Of a DNA stretch of 64,000 nt, positions 1 to 8,120 are shown piece by piece (position 1 is the first letter of the stretch; every line of letters starts with the position of its first letter). The notes under the pieces were generated by a model. That model did not search any database. It had not been told where the DNA came from and saw nothing but the letters and a program-made list of their open reading frames with translations. Source of the DNA: Massiliimalia timonensis (GTDB taxonomy: Bacteria > Bacillota > Clostridia > Oscillospirales > Ruminococcaceae); assembly GCF_900186585.1 (NCBI RefSeq), contig NZ_FYDD01000004.1, positions 434,001-498,000 of the forward strand. Direction: 5' to 3'. The translations under genes were made by a program, and so were the position numbers.

Positions 1-1
1 A

Positions 2-817
2 AAACCCTCTGACGCTAAAGAATGGGCGTTACGCATGAAAGACAAAGGCTTTTCCTACAATACCATTAACAACCATAAACGCTCGTTAAAAGCGTCATTC
101 TATATCGCCATACAAGACGATTGCGTAAGGAAAAATCCCTTTGATTTCAAGTTAAGTGAAGTCCTAGAAAATGATGCCAAAGAGAAAGTCGCATTGACAG
201 AGGAACAGGAACAAGTCCTACTCTCATTTATTAAGACGGACAATGTGTATCACAAGCATTATGATGATGTGCTGATATTATTAAAAACAGGACTTCGTAT
301 CTCGGAACTGTGCGGACTGACAGTAGCCAACATTGATTTCAAGAATGAAGTTGTGATTATCGACCACCAGTTACTAAAGAGTAAGGAACAAGGCTATTAT
401 ATTGAAACGCCTAAGACGAAAAGCGGAATAAGGCAAGTACCATTAAGCAGAGAAACAATACAGGCATTTCAACGGGTTATGAAGAAACGCCCAAAGGCAG
501 AACCATTTGTGATAGACGGACAGAGCAATTTCCTATTTGTCAATCATAAAGGCAAGCCCAAAGTTGCGATTGACTACAACGCCTTATTTGTCCGTATGGT
601 AAAGAAATACAACAAGCACCACAAGGACAATCCCTTGCCACATATCACACCGCATACGCTACGCCATACATTCTGCACAAGGCTGGCAAGCAAGAACATG
701 AACCCGAAAGATTTACAGTATATCATGGGACATTCAAACATCAGTATCACAATGAACTGGTATGCTCATGCGTCCATAGATACCGCAAAATCAGAGGTTC
801 AGCGTCTAATCGCATAG
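2..817 (+). CDS. int: Tn916-family tyrosine integrase, N-terminus outside window
   Basis: A site-specific tyrosine recombinase that excises and integrates the conjugative element. The frame is open to the left edge (the codon at 2-4 is in frame), so the arm-binding N-terminal domain is missing; the first ATG, at 35, is internal. Counting from that ATG, the core-binding domain covers about residues 1-45 and the catalytic domain about 55-255. The catalytic set is visible: Arg88 in GLRISE, Lys127/129 in TPKTKSG, His207 and Arg210 in PHTLRH, His233 in GHSN, and the nucleophile Tyr243 in NWYAH. Wording such as SFYIAIQDDCVRKNPFDF and ETPKTKSG is typical of Tn916/Tn1549 Int. No excisionase is visible because it would lie to the left. 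Confidence 0.92.
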   Translation, partial: KPSDAKEWALRMKDKGFSYNTINNHKRSLKASFYIAIQDDCVRKNPFDFKLSEVLENDAKEKVALTEEQEQVLLSFIKTDNVYHKHYDDVLILLKTGLRISELCGLTVANIDFKNEVVIIDHQLLKSKEQGYYIETPKTKSGIRQVPLSRETIQAFQRVMKKRPKAEPFVIDGQSNFLFVNHKGKPKVAIDYNALFVRMVKKYNKHHKDNPLPHITPHTLRHTFCTRLASKNMNPKDLQYIMGHSNISITMNWYAHASIDTAKSEVQRLIA

Positions 818-822
818 AAGTA

Positions 823-895
823 TTTACCACGATTTTAACCACGATTGATAGCGAATATATAAGAAGATAAACCTAGATATGTGAGATTTACCACA
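823..895. repeat. TTTACCAC direct repeats, likely integrase arm sites
   Basis: Three near-identical units in the same orientation lie just past the integrase stop: TTTACCACGATT at 823-834, TTTAACCACGATT at about 834-846, and TTTACCACA at 887-895. Tn916 Int binds direct repeats inside the element ends with its N-terminal domain. Assigning that role here is inferred from position. Confidence 0.5.
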
Positions 896-901
896 AAAGC
901 A

Positions 902-943
902 AAATGCCCGTAGAGCCTATAAAATAAGGCTTTGCGGACATTT
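902..943. terminator. Imperfect hairpin downstream of int
   Basis: AATGCCCG...AGCCT pairs with AGGCT...CGGACATT around an A/T-rich loop, giving a stem of about 17 bp with a few mismatches. No clear U-tract follows. It may be a weak terminator for int or a structural part of the element end. Confidence 0.45.
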
Positions 944-1008
944 AAGAAGATATAAAAAGATAGTCAAAAAGACATATATAATTTTAGGAGAATTTCTGTA
1001 ATAAACAA

Positions 1009-1037
1009 TTGATTTTTTCCTAAAAAAGGCATATATT
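1009..1037 (+). promoter_or_regulatory. Candidate promoter spanning the element/chromosome junction
   Basis: TTGATT (1009-1014) and TATATT (1032-1037) are separated by 17 bp and lie upstream of the dehydratase gene, which has AGGAGG at 1071-1076. The -35 box sits at the T-run where the element probably ends, so the element may supply it. This is inferred from consensus match only. Confidence 0.45.
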
Positions 1038-1086
1038 AGGGTGAGAAGTATCGTACTGGGTACAATCATAAGGAGGAAAAGGAACC

Positions 1087-2451
1087 ATGGGACAAGAAAA
1101 TAATCAGATTTTGGAACAAGTCAACACCTGCTCGGCTCCAAGCGAGCTGAAAATTACGGATATTCGTTTTACGGATATTATAGGTGCGCCGATGAACTGT
1201 ACCCTGATGAAAATTTATACCAACCAGGGGATCGTTGGATTGGGAGAGGTTCGGGACGGTGCCAGCCGCACCTATGCCTCTATGCTGAAAAGCAGGCTGC
1301 TGGGGGAAAATCCCTGCAATGTGGACAAACTGTTCCGGCGGATCAAGCAGTTTGGCGGCGTGTCACGGCAGGCAGGCGGTGTTTGCGGGGTTGAGATCGC
1401 CCTGTGGGATTTGGCTGGAAAGGCATTCGGCGTTCCTGTTTATCAGCTACTGGGCGGAAAATTCCGGGATAAAGTTCGGATCTACTGCGATACGGATGTT
1501 GAAGGAAAGCACACCGGCAAAGAAATGGGCGAGGCTTTGAAAAAACGGATGGAAAAGGGATTTACCTTTTTAAAGATGGATTTGGGGCTTTCCCTGCTGC
1601 ATGGCGAAAAAGGGGCTTTAAATGCGCCGCTGGGCTATTTGGAGGAAACAGACGCCCTGCGCCGGGCGCTTTCTCAGGCTAAAACGCCGGAGGAACGCCG
1701 CTACTGGCAAAACCGCTGCTATGACCGGCAGAACATTGCCCACCCGTTCACATGGGTTCATCTGACGGAAAAAGGTTTTGATATTTTGGAAAATTATGTC
1801 CGGGAGGTGCGGGAAGTGATCGGATACGAAATCCCGCTGGCAATTGACCACTTTGGCCACATCGGGGTAGAGGATTGCATCAAGCTTTGCCGCCGGATCG
1901 AAAAATATAATATCGCCTGGGCGGAGGATATGATCCCATGGCAGTATACTGACCAATATATCCGTCTTTCCCAAAGTACGACAGTACCGATCTGTACCGG
2001 GGAAGACATTTACTTAAAAGAGGGTTTCCTGCCGTTATTACAGTCCAGAGGTGTATCCATAATCCATCCGGACCTGCTTTCCAGCGGCGGGATCCTGGAG
2101 AACAAGAAGATAGGAGACTTGGCGCAGGAACATGGGGTAGCCATGGCGGTCCATATGGCGGAAACCCCGGTTACTGCTTACGCCGCCGTTCACTCGGTAG
2201 CTGCTACAGAAAATTTTTTGGTCTGCGAAAACCATTCTGTTGATGTTCCGTGGTGGAATGACATTACACTGGGCACCCCAAAACAAATCGTGGAACATGG
2301 CTTTATTGCTGTTCCGGATAGGCCGGGGCTTGGTGTAGACGATTACAACGACGAAGTGATTCGGGAGCACCTGCATCCGGATTTTTCAGAGCTGTGGGCT
2401 TCTACGGAGATGTGGGACAAAGAACATTCCAATGATATGTTGTGGAGTTAA
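1087..2451 (+). CDS. Enolase-superfamily sugar-acid dehydratase (mandelate racemase/RspA-like)
   Basis: A cytoplasmic Mg-dependent enzyme expected to dehydrate an aldonic acid to a 2-keto-3-deoxy acid. A capping domain (about residues 20-125) is followed by the barrel. The metal ligands are visible as Asp254 (AIDHFG), Glu280 (WAEDMIPW) and Glu306 (TGEDIY), with Lys163 (FLKMD) and His356 (AVHMAE) as likely acid/base residues. At 454 aa it is longer than most family members, because about 50 charged residues (about 175-225) are inserted before the second metal-binding half. AGGAGG lies 10 nt before the ATG. It begins an operon with the dehydrogenase (16 bp on) and lactonase, which fits oxidation of a sugar through a lactone to an acid. 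The substrate is not predictable here, and a mannonate/gluconate-type or other acid is possible. Confidence 0.85.
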   Translation: MGQENNQILEQVNTCSAPSELKITDIRFTDIIGAPMNCTLMKIYTNQGIVGLGEVRDGASRTYASMLKSRLLGENPCNVDKLFRRIKQFGGVSRQAGGVCGVEIALWDLAGKAFGVPVYQLLGGKFRDKVRIYCDTDVEGKHTGKEMGEALKKRMEKGFTFLKMDLGLSLLHGEKGALNAPLGYLEETDALRRALSQAKTPEERRYWQNRCYDRQNIAHPFTWVHLTEKGFDILENYVREVREVIGYEIPLAIDHFGHIGVEDCIKLCRRIEKYNIAWAEDMIPWQYTDQYIRLSQSTTVPICTGEDIYLKEGFLPLLQSRGVSIIHPDLLSSGGILENKKIGDLAQEHGVAMAVHMAETPVTAYAAVHSVAATENFLVCENHSVDVPWWNDITLGTPKQIVEHGFIAVPDRPGLGVDDYNDEVIREHLHPDFSELWASTEMWDKEHSNDMLWS

Positions 2452-2466
2452 GGGGGAACCTTCCTC

Positions 2467-4022
2467 ATGAAAACGATCTTTCTAACCGACGACCGCGATC
2501 CGGTCGCCAGAAAACTGGTCCCGATGCTGGAAAGCAAGGGGTACCGGATTGTGTCAAACTGCCTGTCCGGTGAACCGGTTACGGCCTCTTGCCGTCAGGT
2601 GACGATAGAACTGTCGGAATCCGGACCGCTTACCGAAATATTAAGCGGTTTGGGGGATTCTCTGTGTGGGGTACTGCACCCGATGCCCCCATTCCGGGCA
2701 GGTGCTTTGGAAGACGCGGCTGACAGGCTGTGGGAGCAGGTGCTGGATGACGGTCCGCTTGCGGCAGTCAATGTGGCGAAGGCCGCGGGAGAGGTGTTTG
2801 CACGCTCCGGTAAGGGAAGCGTTGTGTTTTGGGGGATCTGCATGCAGAAAAACCAACCGGGTGCGCGCCCTTTTATTCCATGGCATGCGGCGCTGTGCAG
2901 ATGCTGTGCCGGGAGGCGGCCTTGGATTACGGGGCGGAAGGCGTTTCCTTCCACTTTTTGCAGCGCGGTGTTATGGATACAGATTTGGATCGAAAACATA
3001 GCCGTTCCAATCTGTATTCCGCCCCGGAGCTTCAGTATCCATCCGGGAGGCTGCAAAGGGCGGAGGAGCTTACCGGGCTTGTCAGCTTTCTGTTTTCCGG
3101 CGAAGGAAACGTTTTAAACGGGGCTGATCTGCGCGCCGACCAGGGCTTGAGCATGTATTACGGAAAACAGCTTCGTGATGAGGAAATCGAAGCATTGGTT
3201 CAAAAACAAAAGGAAATGGCACAAACTCCAGAGGAATTTGTACACGGACCTGTCCGCACACAGTCTACGAAAGGGCGGGTCGCTCTTATCACCGGCGGGG
3301 GAAAAGGCGTCGGCGCAGGGATCGCCCGGGTATTCTGTGCAGCGGGAATGAAGGTGTGTATAGGCTGGAACACCAGTGAAGCGCTTGCACATAAAACACT
3401 GGCGGAGATCAAGCAAATGGGCGGAGAAGCATTTTTGTTTCAGGCGGATATTTCTGACCGGGAACAGATCCGTGCCATGGTGGAGGAAACGGTACTGCGA
3501 TACGGCGGGATCGATGTGCTGGTCAACAATGCGGCGCTTCAGCCCAACCTGTTTTTAAAGCAGTATGATACGGCGCTATTTAGGCGGCTGTGGAATATCA
3601 ATGTGGGCGGCTATTGGAGATCACTTCAGCTTTGCCTGCCGTATCTGAAAAAAAGCCGGTACGGAAGAGTAATCAACATTTCTTCTATTCACGGAAAACG
3701 CCCGACGGTGTTCGATCCCGGGTATGCTATGACAAAGGGAGCTGTCCGGATGTTTACTAGAGAAGCAGCACTGGAATTGGCGGAAAAAGATATTACCGTC
3801 AATGCGGTCGAACTGGGGTACTGCCGGATCGAAGGAAAAACCGGGAATTATCTGTTCCGGATCGAAAAACCGCCCCAAACAGTTTTAAATTCTCCGAATC
3901 CTCTCAGTAGGGTCTGTGAACCGGAGGATGCCGGATTTTTAGCGCTGTATTTGGCAAGCTCGGAGGCCGCCACGCTGACTGGTGCGGGGGTCCGTTTAGA
4001 CGGCGGTTCCATGATGGTGTAG
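2467..4022 (+). pseudogene. Tandem short-chain dehydrogenase/reductase, split by a one-base frameshift
   Basis: Two SDR domains were meant to be one protein of about 518 aa. The first half begins at the ATG at 2467 and reads correctly to KGSVVF. At the TTTTGGGGG run (2827-2835) the frame is lost and resumes in the -1 frame as GDLHAEKP, then continues to 4022. The N-terminal half lacks a clear glycine-rich TGxxxGxG motif, and its YxxxK position reads YSMAC, so it looks non-catalytic. The C-terminal half has TGGGKGVG (about 3291), NNAA, the serine in NISSIHG and YAMTK (about 3723), so it looks active as an NAD(P)-dependent sugar dehydrogenase. It may be a true mutation or a homopolymer sequencing error. 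The C-terminal half could also be made alone from an internal TTG at 2829. It lies between the dehydratase and lactonase genes and would supply the oxidation step. Confidence 0.8.
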
Positions 4023-4034
4023 GAGGACGATACG

Positions 4035-4877
4035 ATGTTACAAGCAGAATTATTTTTAAAAGCCGGCGCTGTGCTGGCAGAGGGTTCCGTATATGATAAA
4101 GGATCCGATTCCCTTTATTGGGTAGATATTGATGGAAGGGCGCTTCACCGCACAGACCTGGTAACAGCTCATGACCAGCAGTGGGGAACACCTTCCCGCA
4201 TTGGCATGATGCGCCTGATGGAAAACGGCGGGATTTGTGTCGCGCTGGAGGATGGGCTGTATCAGAAGACAGAAACAGGTTATACGCCTTTGGCGATGCT
4301 GCCAAACCGTCCGGGACGGCGTTCCAATGATGGGAACTGCGATGCAAACGGCCGGCTTTGGCTGGGAACCATGGATTTATCTGGAGGGAACGGCGGTTCA
4401 TTGTTCCGGATAGATCAGGGTAAGGTCACAGAAATGGTTACGGATATTTCCTGCTCCAATGGGCTGTGCTTTTCCCACGATAACCGCTGCCTTTATTACA
4501 TTGACACGCCGTCTGAAAAGCTGTGGCGTTTTGACTTTGATCTGGCGTCCGGCACGGTCGAAAGCCGAACCGCGCTCATTGACTATTCTGCGGAGGAGGG
4601 CGATTTTGACGGAATGACGATTGACAGCCAGGGACAGCTTTGGATCGCCCACTGGGAGGGCTGGAAAGTGAGCGCGTGGGACCCCCAAACCGGGAAAAAA
4701 CAGGAGGAGATCCGAGTTCCGGCTCCTAAAGTCACCTGCTGTACCTTTGCCGGAAAGGATTTTTCCACGCTGTATATCACAACGGCGCATACAGAGGGGA
4801 TAGAGGGTTCAGGACATCTGTATGCCTGCCGGGATACCGGATGCAGGGGACAGGAATTTGCGCGCTACCGGCCTTAA
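4035..4877 (+). CDS. SMP-30/gluconolactonase family lactonase
   Basis: A six-bladed beta-propeller hydrolase that opens sugar lactones to aldonic acids with one divalent metal. The expected metal and substrate ligands are visible: Glu16 (LAEGSVYD), Asn98 (RRSNDGNCD), Asn142 (CSNGLCF) and Asp192 (DFDGM). At 280 aa it has normal family length, and there is no signal peptide. It starts 12 bp after the SDR stop with GGAGGA upstream, so it is the last gene of the three-gene operon and ends at a hairpin terminator. In context it links the dehydrogenase to the dehydratase. No aldolase or 2-keto-3-deoxy-acid kinase lies in the operon, so those steps must be encoded elsewhere. Confidence 0.88.
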   Translation: MLQAELFLKAGAVLAEGSVYDKGSDSLYWVDIDGRALHRTDLVTAHDQQWGTPSRIGMMRLMENGGICVALEDGLYQKTETGYTPLAMLPNRPGRRSNDGNCDANGRLWLGTMDLSGGNGGSLFRIDQGKVTEMVTDISCSNGLCFSHDNRCLYYIDTPSEKLWRFDFDLASGTVESRTALIDYSAEEGDFDGMTIDSQGQLWIAHWEGWKVSAWDPQTGKKQEEIRVPAPKVTCCTFAGKDFSTLYITTAHTEGIEGSGHLYACRDTGCRGQEFARYRP

Positions 4878-4890
4878 GCGAAATGATTTA

Positions 4891-4919
4891 AAAAAGCCTG
4901 CCAAATCGGCAGGCTTTTT
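4891..4919. terminator. Bidirectional Rho-independent terminator
   Basis: AAAAAGCCTGCC pairs perfectly with GGCAGGCTTTTT around a 5-nt loop. The A-run on one side and T-run on the other serve the plus-strand lactonase operon and the convergent minus-strand GNAT gene. Confidence 0.9.
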
Positions 4920-4920
4920 G

Positions 4921-5448
4921 CTATAACGGGTATTCCAACTGGCAGTCAAAGGGCTCTTTTTCCACATGCTTTCGGCTGTATTCCTGAGCTTCTATACAGC
5001 CTAATCCCCGGTAAAAGGCCTGCGTTTCCACCGCAGAGTGGGCGGATATGTAAAGCCTTTTCCCGCCGTGTTCTCTGGCCCAGTCCGCGCAAAGCAGGAA
5101 CAGCCGGGTTCCGACCCCGTTCCCTCTGAAGGGCTCAGATACAAAAAGGTTTTCCAGACTGAGATACTGTGCACAGCTGCCTAACCTTTGCGGCGGCACA
5201 GAGGCGAAGCCTGTGAGCCGTTCGTTTTCAAAGGCGCCGAATACGGCTCCGCCCAGAAGAACGGTTTCCTTTAAACTGGCGATGAGGCTGGAATAGTCTG
5301 TTTCGTCCCAATCGTCTGTAAACGGATCGCTTTTTATGATCCATTGGTCCTTTGACCTGCGCCAGCACAGGTCAACCTTTTGACGCCGGATAAAGCCGTA
5401 AAACAAATGGCGATTGATTTCCGGCTCTTGTAAAATACGGTATATCAT
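4921..5448 (-). CDS. GNAT-family N-acetyltransferase
   Basis: An acetyl-CoA-dependent acyltransferase of unknown acceptor. The fold core is in the second half, with the acetyl-CoA pyrophosphate loop PFRGNGVGTRL followed by an alpha helix and YISAHSAVETQAFYRGLGC, the usual end of the domain. The start is placed at the ATG at 5448 (protein begins MIYRIL) because AGGAGG lies directly upstream; an in-frame ATG at 5490 has no such site. It is about 175 aa, normal for the family. It is transcribed on the minus strand after the kinase gene, but a strong terminator (5511-5545) separates them, so it is probably expressed on its own. Confidence 0.85.
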   Translation of the reverse strand: MIYRILQEPEINRHLFYGFIRRQKVDLCWRRSKDQWIIKSDPFTDDWDETDYSSLIASLKETVLLGGAVFGAFENERLTGFASVPPQRLGSCAQYLSLENLFVSEPFRGNGVGTRLFLLCADWAREHGGKRLYISAHSAVETQAFYRGLGCIEAQEYSRKHVEKEPFDCQLEYPL

Positions 5449-5510
5449 GACGCCTCCTAATAGTTGTTCTTTCCTTTTATCATACGGCAAAGATAAAAGA
5501 TATGCAAGAA

Positions 5511-5545
5511 AAAACTCAGCCGCAATTTTATTGCGGCTGAGTTTT
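5511..5545 (-). terminator. Rho-independent terminator after the kinase gene
   Basis: AAAACTCAGCCGCAA and TTGCGGCTGAGTTTT form a perfect 15-bp stem with a 5-nt loop. It is 13 bp past the stop of the minus-strand kinase. Confidence 0.88.
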
Positions 5546-5557
5546 TTCTTGTGTTTT

Positions 5558-6340
5558 TTACCATGCGCCGCTGTAGCCTAAGGTGACAGCCGCGTTTTTC
5601 GTCCCCATCTTCATGCATTCCAAAATGGGCTTTCCCTCTGCAATACCGGCGAGATAGCCTGCGATAAAGGAGTCGCCGGCCCCCATGGTATCGACAACGT
5701 CAACCTGTTCAACGCCGCATGCGGTAAACTCTTTTCCGTCAAAGACCAAGCTCCCCTGTTTGCCAAGCGTTACGATGACCTGCTTCGGGCCGAGCGCCTG
5801 CGTCCGCTTCATAAAGCTGCGGGTAGCAGTGTCATCCTGCTGGAATGAAAACAGTGCATAATCCACAAAGGGGATCAGAGCCTTCACTTTCGGGTCCTCC
5901 GGCTTGTCCGCAAAATCATAGCAGATCTGGGTGCCGCCCTCTTTGATTTGCTTTAGGTAAGGATCTGTTTCCCCCCAATAAGCAGTGTGCAGCAGGTCAT
6001 GCTGTGCGATAAAAGAAAGATCGTCCTCCGAAAGGGAAAAGTCCTTCATGACCCCTTCAAAATAATCACCAAAGACCCGGTCGCCTTCTACGATATCTAC
6101 CATGGAGCGGGCGGTTTCGCCCGGGATTTGGTGGACGTGGGAAACGCCGATCCCTTTCTCTTTCAAGGCGTTTAACATGATATTGCCATAATTATCATTG
6201 CCGACCACTCCGATATAGTTCACATCGTGTCCCAAACGCCGCAGATAAACAGCCACATTGACCGGATTGCCGCCGGGGAATGCTTTTCCAATCTGCTGGT
6301 AGACATCCATACAGTTGTCACCTACAGTGATTAGTTTCAT
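5558..6340 (-). CDS. frlD: PfkB-family fructoselysine 6-kinase-like protein
   Basis: A cytoplasmic sugar kinase of the PfkB/ribokinase family. It closely resembles E. coli FrlD, which phosphorylates C6 of fructoselysine. Shared signatures include GDNCMDVY at the N-terminus, the GGNPVNVAVY substrate-binding motif (about residues 23-32), RVFGDYFEGVM, DFADK, and the ATP/catalytic motif DTMGAGDSF (217-225, base Asp223). It is 260 aa and ends in GAW as FrlD does. AAGGAGG lies upstream of the ATG. It is divergent from the ABC importer and pairs functionally with the SIS deglycase at 16922-17917. The substrate may be a different Amadori compound. Confidence 0.85.
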   Translation of the reverse strand: MKLITVGDNCMDVYQQIGKAFPGGNPVNVAVYLRRLGHDVNYIGVVGNDNYGNIMLNALKEKGIGVSHVHQIPGETARSMVDIVEGDRVFGDYFEGVMKDFSLSEDDLSFIAQHDLLHTAYWGETDPYLKQIKEGGTQICYDFADKPEDPKVKALIPFVDYALFSFQQDDTATRSFMKRTQALGPKQVIVTLGKQGSLVFDGKEFTACGVEQVDVVDTMGAGDSFIAGYLAGIAEGKPILECMKMGTKNAAVTLGYSGAW

Positions 6341-6446
6341 ATGTAAAACCTCCTTATCTTAATATTTTTTGCCAATTTTAACAAGGTAAAATATATAATT
6401 ATGTATATCATGAATAATTTTACAAGTCAACGACTTAAGCAGAAAT

Positions 6447-6552
6447 CTAAAAAATAACCACCAAAATCAAAAATAAACCACATCTTTTCTAAAAATATTA
6501 CACATGAAATAAAAATTTTGTCGTTTATCTTATCTATTTGTTAAGATATAAT
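6447..6552 (+). promoter_or_regulatory. Divergent control region with 20-bp-spaced direct repeats and importer promoter
   Basis: Two copies of AAAAATAA(A)CCAC start near 6451 and 6471; their AACCAC cores at 6456-6461 and 6476-6481 are exactly 20 bp apart, about two helix turns. That is the usual layout for AraC-type response regulators. A TATAAT box (6547-6552) follows with only a weak -35 (TTTATC, 6524-6529), as expected for an activated promoter. The AraC-type regulator at 11825-13357 is the natural candidate. The remaining AT-rich intergenic DNA (6341-6446) shows nothing else clear. Confidence 0.5.
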
Positions 6553-6600
6553 GAAATTGTGGCAAAAACATACAAAAAAATTTCGAAAAGGAGAATGGAT

Positions 6601-7863
6601 ATGTTGAAAAAGACACTAGCGATTGCTTTAGCTGCTGCTCTTGCACTAGGAATGAGCGCCTGCGGTGGGAACAATGACAAGGATACCTCCGGGGACAACA
6701 AAGGCGAAAGCAAAACTTTGAATTTATGGCACTACTGGGATTCTGAAGGCCAGCAAGTCCTTCTGGCTGATATGGTGAAAGCTTACAAGGAGGATACCAA
6801 TGGCCCGGAGATCAAGATCTCTTATATTCCTTACAGTGAATATATCCAGAAGATCTTAGTCACAGCGGCTGGCGGCCAGCTGCCGGAACTGTTTATTTAT
6901 GATGGAAACTCGACCGCTACTTTTGTAGAAGCTGATATTCTGGCAGATATTACTGATAGAATCGAAGCGAGCGGGATCATGAAAGACACCTTGCCGGGCG
7001 TTGTGGATGAACACAAAGTCGGCGGCAAGCTGTACGGCTTCCCGGTTTATGCAAACTGTGTGGCGCTGTTCTACCGTACCGATTTGATCGACACCCCTCC
7101 AACCACATGGGATGAATTATATGAAACCGCAAAATCTGTTTCCAAAGACGGCATGTACGGCTTTGCAATGGCTGGCGGCGGCGGGGAAGACGCTGTGTTC
7201 CAGTTCTTGCCGTTTATGTGGTCCGCTGGGGAAGATTTGGACAACGTAGCTGCTCCGGGCACTGTAGAAGCATTAGACCTGATCTCCGGCATGATCAAGG
7301 AAGGGATCATGAGCGCTGATACGGTCAACAACAGCCAGGAAGACACCCGCGTTCTGTTTGAAACCGGACGTGCTGCGATGATGCTCAACGGTCCGTGGAA
7401 CGTTGTTCCGCTTCAGGAAAACGCACCAGATATGGAATGGGATCTGGCAATGATTCCGAAGAAGGCTGACGGCGAATTTGCTTCTATCCTTGGCGGTGAA
7501 AGCTTTGGCATTGGTAAAGATACCGATATTGACGCTATTTGGGATTTCGTAGAATATCTGGTTGAACCGGAACGCTACAAAGAATTCCTCAAAGGCTTGG
7601 GACAGCTTCCGGCTGACAGTGTATTAGGCTCTGATCCATACTACACCGATGACCCGGTCAACAAAGTATTCATCGAACAGCTGAAGAGCGCCCGTCCGCG
7701 TGCTTACGGCGGAAAATACAACGAAATGTCCAAAGCGCTGCAGACGGCACTGAGCTCTGCAATGTCCGGCGACCAGTCCGCACAGGACGCGCTCAACGAC
7801 GCAGCGGCGACCATCACTCCTTTGTATGAAGAATTCAAAGCGAGCGAGGGAGCGAGCGAATAA
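6601..7863 (+). CDS. CUT1-type sugar ABC transporter substrate-binding lipoprotein
   Basis: An extracellular family 1 solute-binding protein anchored by lipid. The signal peptide MLKKTLAIALAAALALGMSA precedes the lipobox cysteine Cys21 (MSAC). The mature part shows the family pattern LNLWHYWDSEG, a central YRTDLIDTPPTTWDEL segment and a late GGESFGIGKDT motif. The start is set at 6601, 7 nt after AAAAGGAG; the in-frame ATG at 6595 is too close to that site. Two permease genes follow, separated by a 257-bp gap with a perfect palindrome. Synteny with Amadori-degrading enzymes and a GH31 hydrolase suggests that the ligand is a glycosylated amine or short oligosaccharide. Confidence 0.9.
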   Translation: MLKKTLAIALAAALALGMSACGGNNDKDTSGDNKGESKTLNLWHYWDSEGQQVLLADMVKAYKEDTNGPEIKISYIPYSEYIQKILVTAAGGQLPELFIYDGNSTATFVEADILADITDRIEASGIMKDTLPGVVDEHKVGGKLYGFPVYANCVALFYRTDLIDTPPTTWDELYETAKSVSKDGMYGFAMAGGGGEDAVFQFLPFMWSAGEDLDNVAAPGTVEALDLISGMIKEGIMSADTVNNSQEDTRVLFETGRAAMMLNGPWNVVPLQENAPDMEWDLAMIPKKADGEFASILGGESFGIGKDTDIDAIWDFVEYLVEPERYKEFLKGLGQLPADSVLGSDPYYTDDPVNKVFIEQLKSARPRAYGGKYNEMSKALQTALSSAMSGDQSAQDALNDAAATITPLYEEFKASEGASE

Positions 7864-7952
7864 TTGCATGCTGCAATAAAATATCATGATATGATTTAAA
7901 CATGGACAATCATATGTGACTGGTCACAGAGAAACCATTTATGACCGATCTT

Positions 7953-7992
7953 TTATTTACCATGCTCCAAGTACTTGGAGCATGGTAAATAA
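7953..7992. repeat. Perfect 40-bp palindrome between binding-protein and permease genes
   Basis: The sequence is its own reverse complement over 40 bp with no spacer, centred on CCAAGTACTTGG. In RNA it would form a hairpin of about 18 bp. It is not followed by a T-run, so it is not a standard terminator. Its place between a binding-protein gene and permease genes fits an mRNA stabiliser or partial stop that keeps binding protein in excess. A dimeric-protein site is the alternative. The rest of 7864-8120 holds no convincing gene. Confidence 0.8.
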
Positions 7993-8120
7993 CTCAAGAG
8001 GCTATTTGATTTCTCATTTTATCAAAAACACAACCCCTGTTTTGTGTGCTTCTGGCTTGACAACTGATCTGGAAAAACTGCGCAAAACAGAAAATCTTAC
8101 GAAAGGTATGGTCTGATTAT

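Larger units (their letters stand above)
1..1027. mobile_element. Right end of a Tn916/Tn1549-type integrative conjugative element (partial)
   Basis: The integrase gene is the last gene before a non-coding tail. That tail carries three short direct repeats (823-895) and an imperfect hairpin (902-943), and ends near a T6-CCT-A6 stretch (1013-1027). Tn916-family elements carry int at one end and prefer T-run/A-run targets, so the junction with the host chromosome probably lies around 1000-1030. The exact terminus cannot be fixed without the other end or an empty site. The rest of the element lies to the left, outside the window. Confidence 0.7.

Noticed and set aside
2827-2835. Programmed -1 ribosomal frameshift in the tandem SDR
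   Set aside because: In the zero frame the site reads TTT TGG GGG; no X-XXY-YYZ heptamer fits both tRNAs and no clear downstream pseudoknot was seen, so a mutation or base-call error is more likely.
7916-8116. 66-codon frame between the binding-protein and permease genes
   Set aside because: It lacks a ribosome binding site and covers the palindrome, whose reading gives a meaningless product.
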